Below, one piece after another: positions 60,852 through 64,000 of a DNA stretch of 64,000 nucleotides. Made by a program: the position numbers and the translations under genes. The notes below the pieces were generated by a model. It had not been told where the DNA came from, did no database searches, and saw only the letters and a list, made by a program, of their open reading frames with translations. How positions within the stretch are numbered: the stretch's first letter is position 1; every line of letters starts with the position of its first letter. Source of the DNA: Saitoella complicata NRRL Y-17804 (Eukaryota; Ascomycota; Saitoellomycetes; Saitoellales; Saitoellaceae); assembly GCF_001661265.1 (NCBI RefSeq), contig NW_017567015.1, positions 62,001 through 126,000 on the forward strand, in the 5' to 3' direction.

Positions 60852-62381
60852 ATGCTATCACGATCAGCTCCGAGAGTGCGGTCAAGGGACTTTTACTCCC
60901 TGTTCAGATCAGCATGTCTTCAGCAAATCCGCCTCCATGGCCAATCAACTGCCTCACCGCGGATCTTTCCTCCCACGATCAATGAATTGGCAGCGGCTCC
61001 CTTGCCAGAAGATGAAGTAACAGTTACCGGATGGGTCAGGACTGTGAGGAAGCTGAAGAACGTCGCTTTTGCATCTGTAAACGACGGTTCAAGCGGAGCA
61101 AACATGCAAGTCGTCCTCAAACATGACCAATTAGAGGGATTGACCACGGGGACGAGCGTGCAAATCACCGGCCGCTACGAACAAAGCACGAAAGGTAAAG
61201 GCCAACAAGATCGAGAACTCAAAGCTAGCAATGTACAAGTTTTGGGTGCTTCGGATGGGGAGACATACCCTATGCAGAAAAAGTACCATGGTGCTGAGCA
61301 TTTGCGACAAAACGCTCACCTTCGCCCTCGAACATCCTCGACCTCCGCTCTCCTCCGTCTCCGATCGAAGACGATGTCAGCCCTCAACAACTTCTTTGAC
61401 ACACAATCCTTCACGCAAACTCACCCACCCATCCTCACCTCCTCCGACTGCGAAGGCGCCGGTGAAGTCTTCTCCATCTCCACCTCCACCTCCTCACCGA
61501 AAGGTGCAAAAGACAAAGGCGGATTCTTTGGTCACTCAACATACCTCACCGTATCAACCCAACTCCACCTCGAAGCCCTCGCCCACGGTCTCGGGCGCGT
61601 ATGGTGTGTCTGTCCGGCATTCCGCGCCGAAACATCGCTCACAAACCGGCATTTGGCGGAATTTTGGATGTTGGAGGCCGAAGTTGCGTTTGTGCGGGAA
61701 CAGGGGGAATTGATGACGTTGACGGAGGAGATGATCAGGCATGTCGCCAAAGGGCTCCTCGAGAACCCCACCGCGGCCGCCGAACTCGCACCGTACGCAT
61801 CCCCAACTGCTGAGGGCAATGATACGAAAATCGACCTTCCCTCCCGCTGGCGTGGCCTCGCAAGAGACAACTGGACCCGAATGTCCTACACCACCGCAGT
61901 CAACCACCTCCAACACGCCGTCTCCACCAACCTCACATCCTTCAAATTCCCGCCCATCTGGGGCCACGCACTCCAATCCGAACACGAGAAATGGCTCGCA
62001 GGGGAATTCGTCAAAGGACCCGTTTTTGTACACGATTACCCAGCCTCCCTAAAACCGTTCTACATGCTTCCCTCACTGCCCTCAAACACCGTGTCTGAGG
62101 GAGCAACGGTCGCGTGCTTTGACCTTCTCGTCCCCGAGATGGGAGAGTTGGTTGGTGGATCACTTCGTCAACACGATGCCGCCGCCCTTGAGTCACAGAT
62201 TGAGAAAGCTGGAATGAAGGCGGAGGAGATGGCGTGGTATGTGGAGTTGAGGAAGTGGGGGAGTGTCCCGCATGGTGGGTTTGGGATGGGTTTTGATCGG
62301 TTTTTGGCGTATCTTGGAGGTGTGGAGAATTTGAGGGAGGTTGTTGCGTTTCCGAGGTGGGCGAAGCATTGTAAGTTCTAG
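60852..62381 (+). CDS. SLM5: Asparaginyl-tRNA synthetase, mitochondrial
   Basis: 509 residues, intronless, from the ATG at 60852. A basic presequence (MLSRSAPRVRSRDFYSLFRS) leads into the OB-fold anticodon-binding domain (EVTVTGWVRTVRKLKNVAFA). The class II catalytic core has motif 2 CVCPAFRAETSLTNRHLAEF, preceded by YLTVSTQLHLEALAHGL, and motif 3 near the end, GFGMGFDRFLAYLGGVENLR. FRAE is typical of the AspRS/AsnRS/LysRS group; the THPPILTSSDCEGAGEVFSI stretch points to AsnRS. It charges mitochondrial tRNA-Asn. Confidence 0.93.
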   Translation: MLSRSAPRVRSRDFYSLFRSACLQQIRLHGQSTASPRIFPPTINELAAAPLPEDEVTVTGWVRTVRKLKNVAFASVNDGSSGANMQVVLKHDQLEGLTTGTSVQITGRYEQSTKGKGQQDRELKASNVQVLGASDGETYPMQKKYHGAEHLRQNAHLRPRTSSTSALLRLRSKTMSALNNFFDTQSFTQTHPPILTSSDCEGAGEVFSISTSTSSPKGAKDKGGFFGHSTYLTVSTQLHLEALAHGLGRVWCVCPAFRAETSLTNRHLAEFWMLEAEVAFVREQGELMTLTEEMIRHVAKGLLENPTAAAELAPYASPTAEGNDTKIDLPSRWRGLARDNWTRMSYTTAVNHLQHAVSTNLTSFKFPPIWGHALQSEHEKWLAGEFVKGPVFVHDYPASLKPFYMLPSLPSNTVSEGATVACFDLLVPEMGELVGGSLRQHDAAALESQIEKAGMKAEEMAWYVELRKWGSVPHGGFGMGFDRFLAYLGGVENLREVVAFPRWAKHCKF

Positions 62382-62636
62382 GCGTGGAATGGAACCCGGA
62401 GGGAAGGTGAGGGAGTGGTTGTTGCGGTTTTGGTGTCTAAGCATATAGAAGCGGAGACGTATTGATGGGGGCATAGAGACATAGATGCCTCATAGAACAG
62501 TACCAGTAACCATGCTTGCATACTCCCACCCCATGGAATCAAAAAAGAAAACGAAAGAAAACGCCATGATAACACGAAAACCCGGGGCCCCCCCTAACCC
62601 CAACCTCACACGCATCCAACTCACTCACACGCCAAC

Positions 62637-63578
62637 TCACATAAACTCAACCGGCGGCCGACTCGTCCTAACCTTCTCCACACTCTCCCCCTTCCCGCTA
62701 GGCACCGGTGTAGGAATCCTTAACACGAAGCCTTCGTCATTGTCGGACGCAGACCCAGATGCAGTTTTGCCATCCCAGTCTTCGACGACGATACCGGGTT
62801 GTTCACCATCCGGCTCGCGGAGTCTCAAAACCGGCGCCTCTTTCACTTCCTCCAGTCCGAGTCCCAATCCCAATCCCACGGTCTTGGTGTCGCCTTCGTC
62901 GTCGGCAAACGAGTTCGCAGACGCCGAAGACTTAAACCTCGCCAGCGCAGCCAAGAGATCACCAGCATGGCTATCATGGTGCACATCCCTATTCGGCGCA
63001 TCCTCCTCCCTAGACGTCCACCCTACCGGCGGACTCGGCGGTGGACTAATCAAGAATTGTTTGTCGCGCCCGGGAACTTCGAGTTCGTCTTTGTGTGATG
63101 ATGGGGAGGAGGATGAATGGTGGTGGGTGAAGGGTGTGTGTTCGCCGTAGTAGACTCGGATGCGTTCACCGCCGACGACGTCCCCGTCCAACACCCCGCG
63201 CACCTTAGCCGCAGCTTCGACGCCTTCTTGTCCGGCTACTTCGGATTCGCCGGAGAAGACGACGACGATTCGACGGAAGCTGCGGATGGGGGCCCAGGTC
63301 TCCAGTTTCCCGTCTGCAGCAGCCAATTCCTCGACTAAACTCCGTAACGCCGTCAAGTGTGCGGAATCGAAGACTTCGGGTGCGAGGTTAGTGAGGAGGA
63401 GCGTATTCGTGGGAGCAGAGGGTGGGATATATGCCGGGATTGAGGATAGATCGAGGGAGAGGGAGAGTGACAGTGGGTTCGACATCGTCCGGCGGCGGGA
63501 GAGGGAGCCGGGTGCGCTTGTTGTTGTTGTACTCGAGGAGCGGGAAAGAGGCGGAGTTGATGCTGAATCTGAAATCAT
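62637..63578 (-). CDS. RCN1: Calcipressin (calcineurin regulator)
   Basis: 313 residues from the ATG at 63578. An RRM-like N-terminal domain (NTLLLTNLAPEVFDSAHLTA, then RSFRRIVVVFSGESE) is followed by the family hallmark DKQFLISPPPSPPVGW and, near the end, PGIVVEDWD. The latter corresponds to the calcineurin-docking PxIxIT-like site of RCAN proteins. Ser/His-rich and acidic inserts make it longer than animal RCAN1. It binds and modulates the phosphatase calcineurin; the serine-rich SPPPSPP motif is the usual phosphorylation site. The frame is open upstream to 63872, but without family resemblance. Confidence 0.93.
   Translation of the reverse strand: MISDSASTPPLSRSSSTTTTSAPGSLSRRRTMSNPLSLSLSLDLSSIPAYIPPSAPTNTLLLTNLAPEVFDSAHLTALRSLVEELAAADGKLETWAPIRSFRRIVVVFSGESEVAGQEGVEAAAKVRGVLDGDVVGGERIRVYYGEHTPFTHHHSSSSPSSHKDELEVPGRDKQFLISPPPSPPVGWTSREEDAPNRDVHHDSHAGDLLAALARFKSSASANSFADDEGDTKTVGLGLGLGLEEVKEAPVLRLREPDGEQPGIVVEDWDGKTASGSASDNDEGFVLRIPTPVPSGKGESVEKVRTSRPPVEFM

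Positions 63579-64000
<422 letters not shown>

Overview
This is nuclear DNA of a filamentous or yeast-like fungus, most likely Dikarya. Coding sequence fills most of the window and the genes are strictly eukaryotic. Introns are about 46-66 nt long, with CTAAC or CTGAC branch sites close to a CAG, TAG or AAG acceptor. Fungus-restricted families are present (ERT1-type Zn2Cys6 factor, CGR1, MRX8, TRP2, COX12, SPO22/ZIP4). The phylum cannot be fixed from sequence alone; I lean weakly towards Basidiomycota. No tRNA, rRNA or CRISPR was seen. All calls come from reading translated sequence and splice signals by eye; no database search was run.

Layout. 1-4062: PSP1-domain gene running off the left edge, and an unrecognised gene. 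4392-7496: transposon graveyard (a Tc1-like HTH scrap and a broken Ty3/gypsy copy). 7606-11545: SNF2-family ATPase and an AT-hook/Myb gene. 11782-13756: a Mutator-like DNA transposon with matching terminal inverted repeats and one stop in its transposase. 14168-20853: IME2/MAK-type kinase, proteasome alpha2 and an EngB-type mitochondrial GTPase, all on the minus strand. 21096-28450: a large PWWP-plus-RRM protein, PIG-P, ribokinase, MOB1 and a mitochondrial RRM/RGG protein. 29180-36415: a three-RRM protein, ELF1, ERT1-like regulator, a methyltransferase with a histidine-rich tail and an ER membrane protein. 36575-44610: SPO22/ZIP4, farnesyltransferase beta and exocyst SEC6. 44773-52579: mitochondrial uL30, sphingosine-1-phosphate lyase, CGR1, a 5'-truncated calpain, RPB3 and a DIC1-type carrier. 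52960-63578: unknown membrane protein, eIF3i, COX11, a truncated and frameshifted dihydrofolate synthase, TRP2, COX12, a TAF-like histone-fold protein, mitochondrial AsnRS and calcipressin.

This is a housekeeping region and no biosynthetic or defence cluster is evident. Recurrent themes are mitochondrial function (uL30m, COX11, COX12, DIC1, MRX8-like, mtAsnRS, RRM/RGG protein), transcription (ELF1, RPB3, TAF-like, SNF2) and meiosis or cell cycle (IME2-like, ZIP4, MOB1). The most unusual points are tiny exons (11, 16, 19 and 6 nt), a probable GC-AG intron inside MOB1, a PWWP+RRM fusion architecture, a His/Gly metal-binding-like tail on a methyltransferase, and two degraded host genes.
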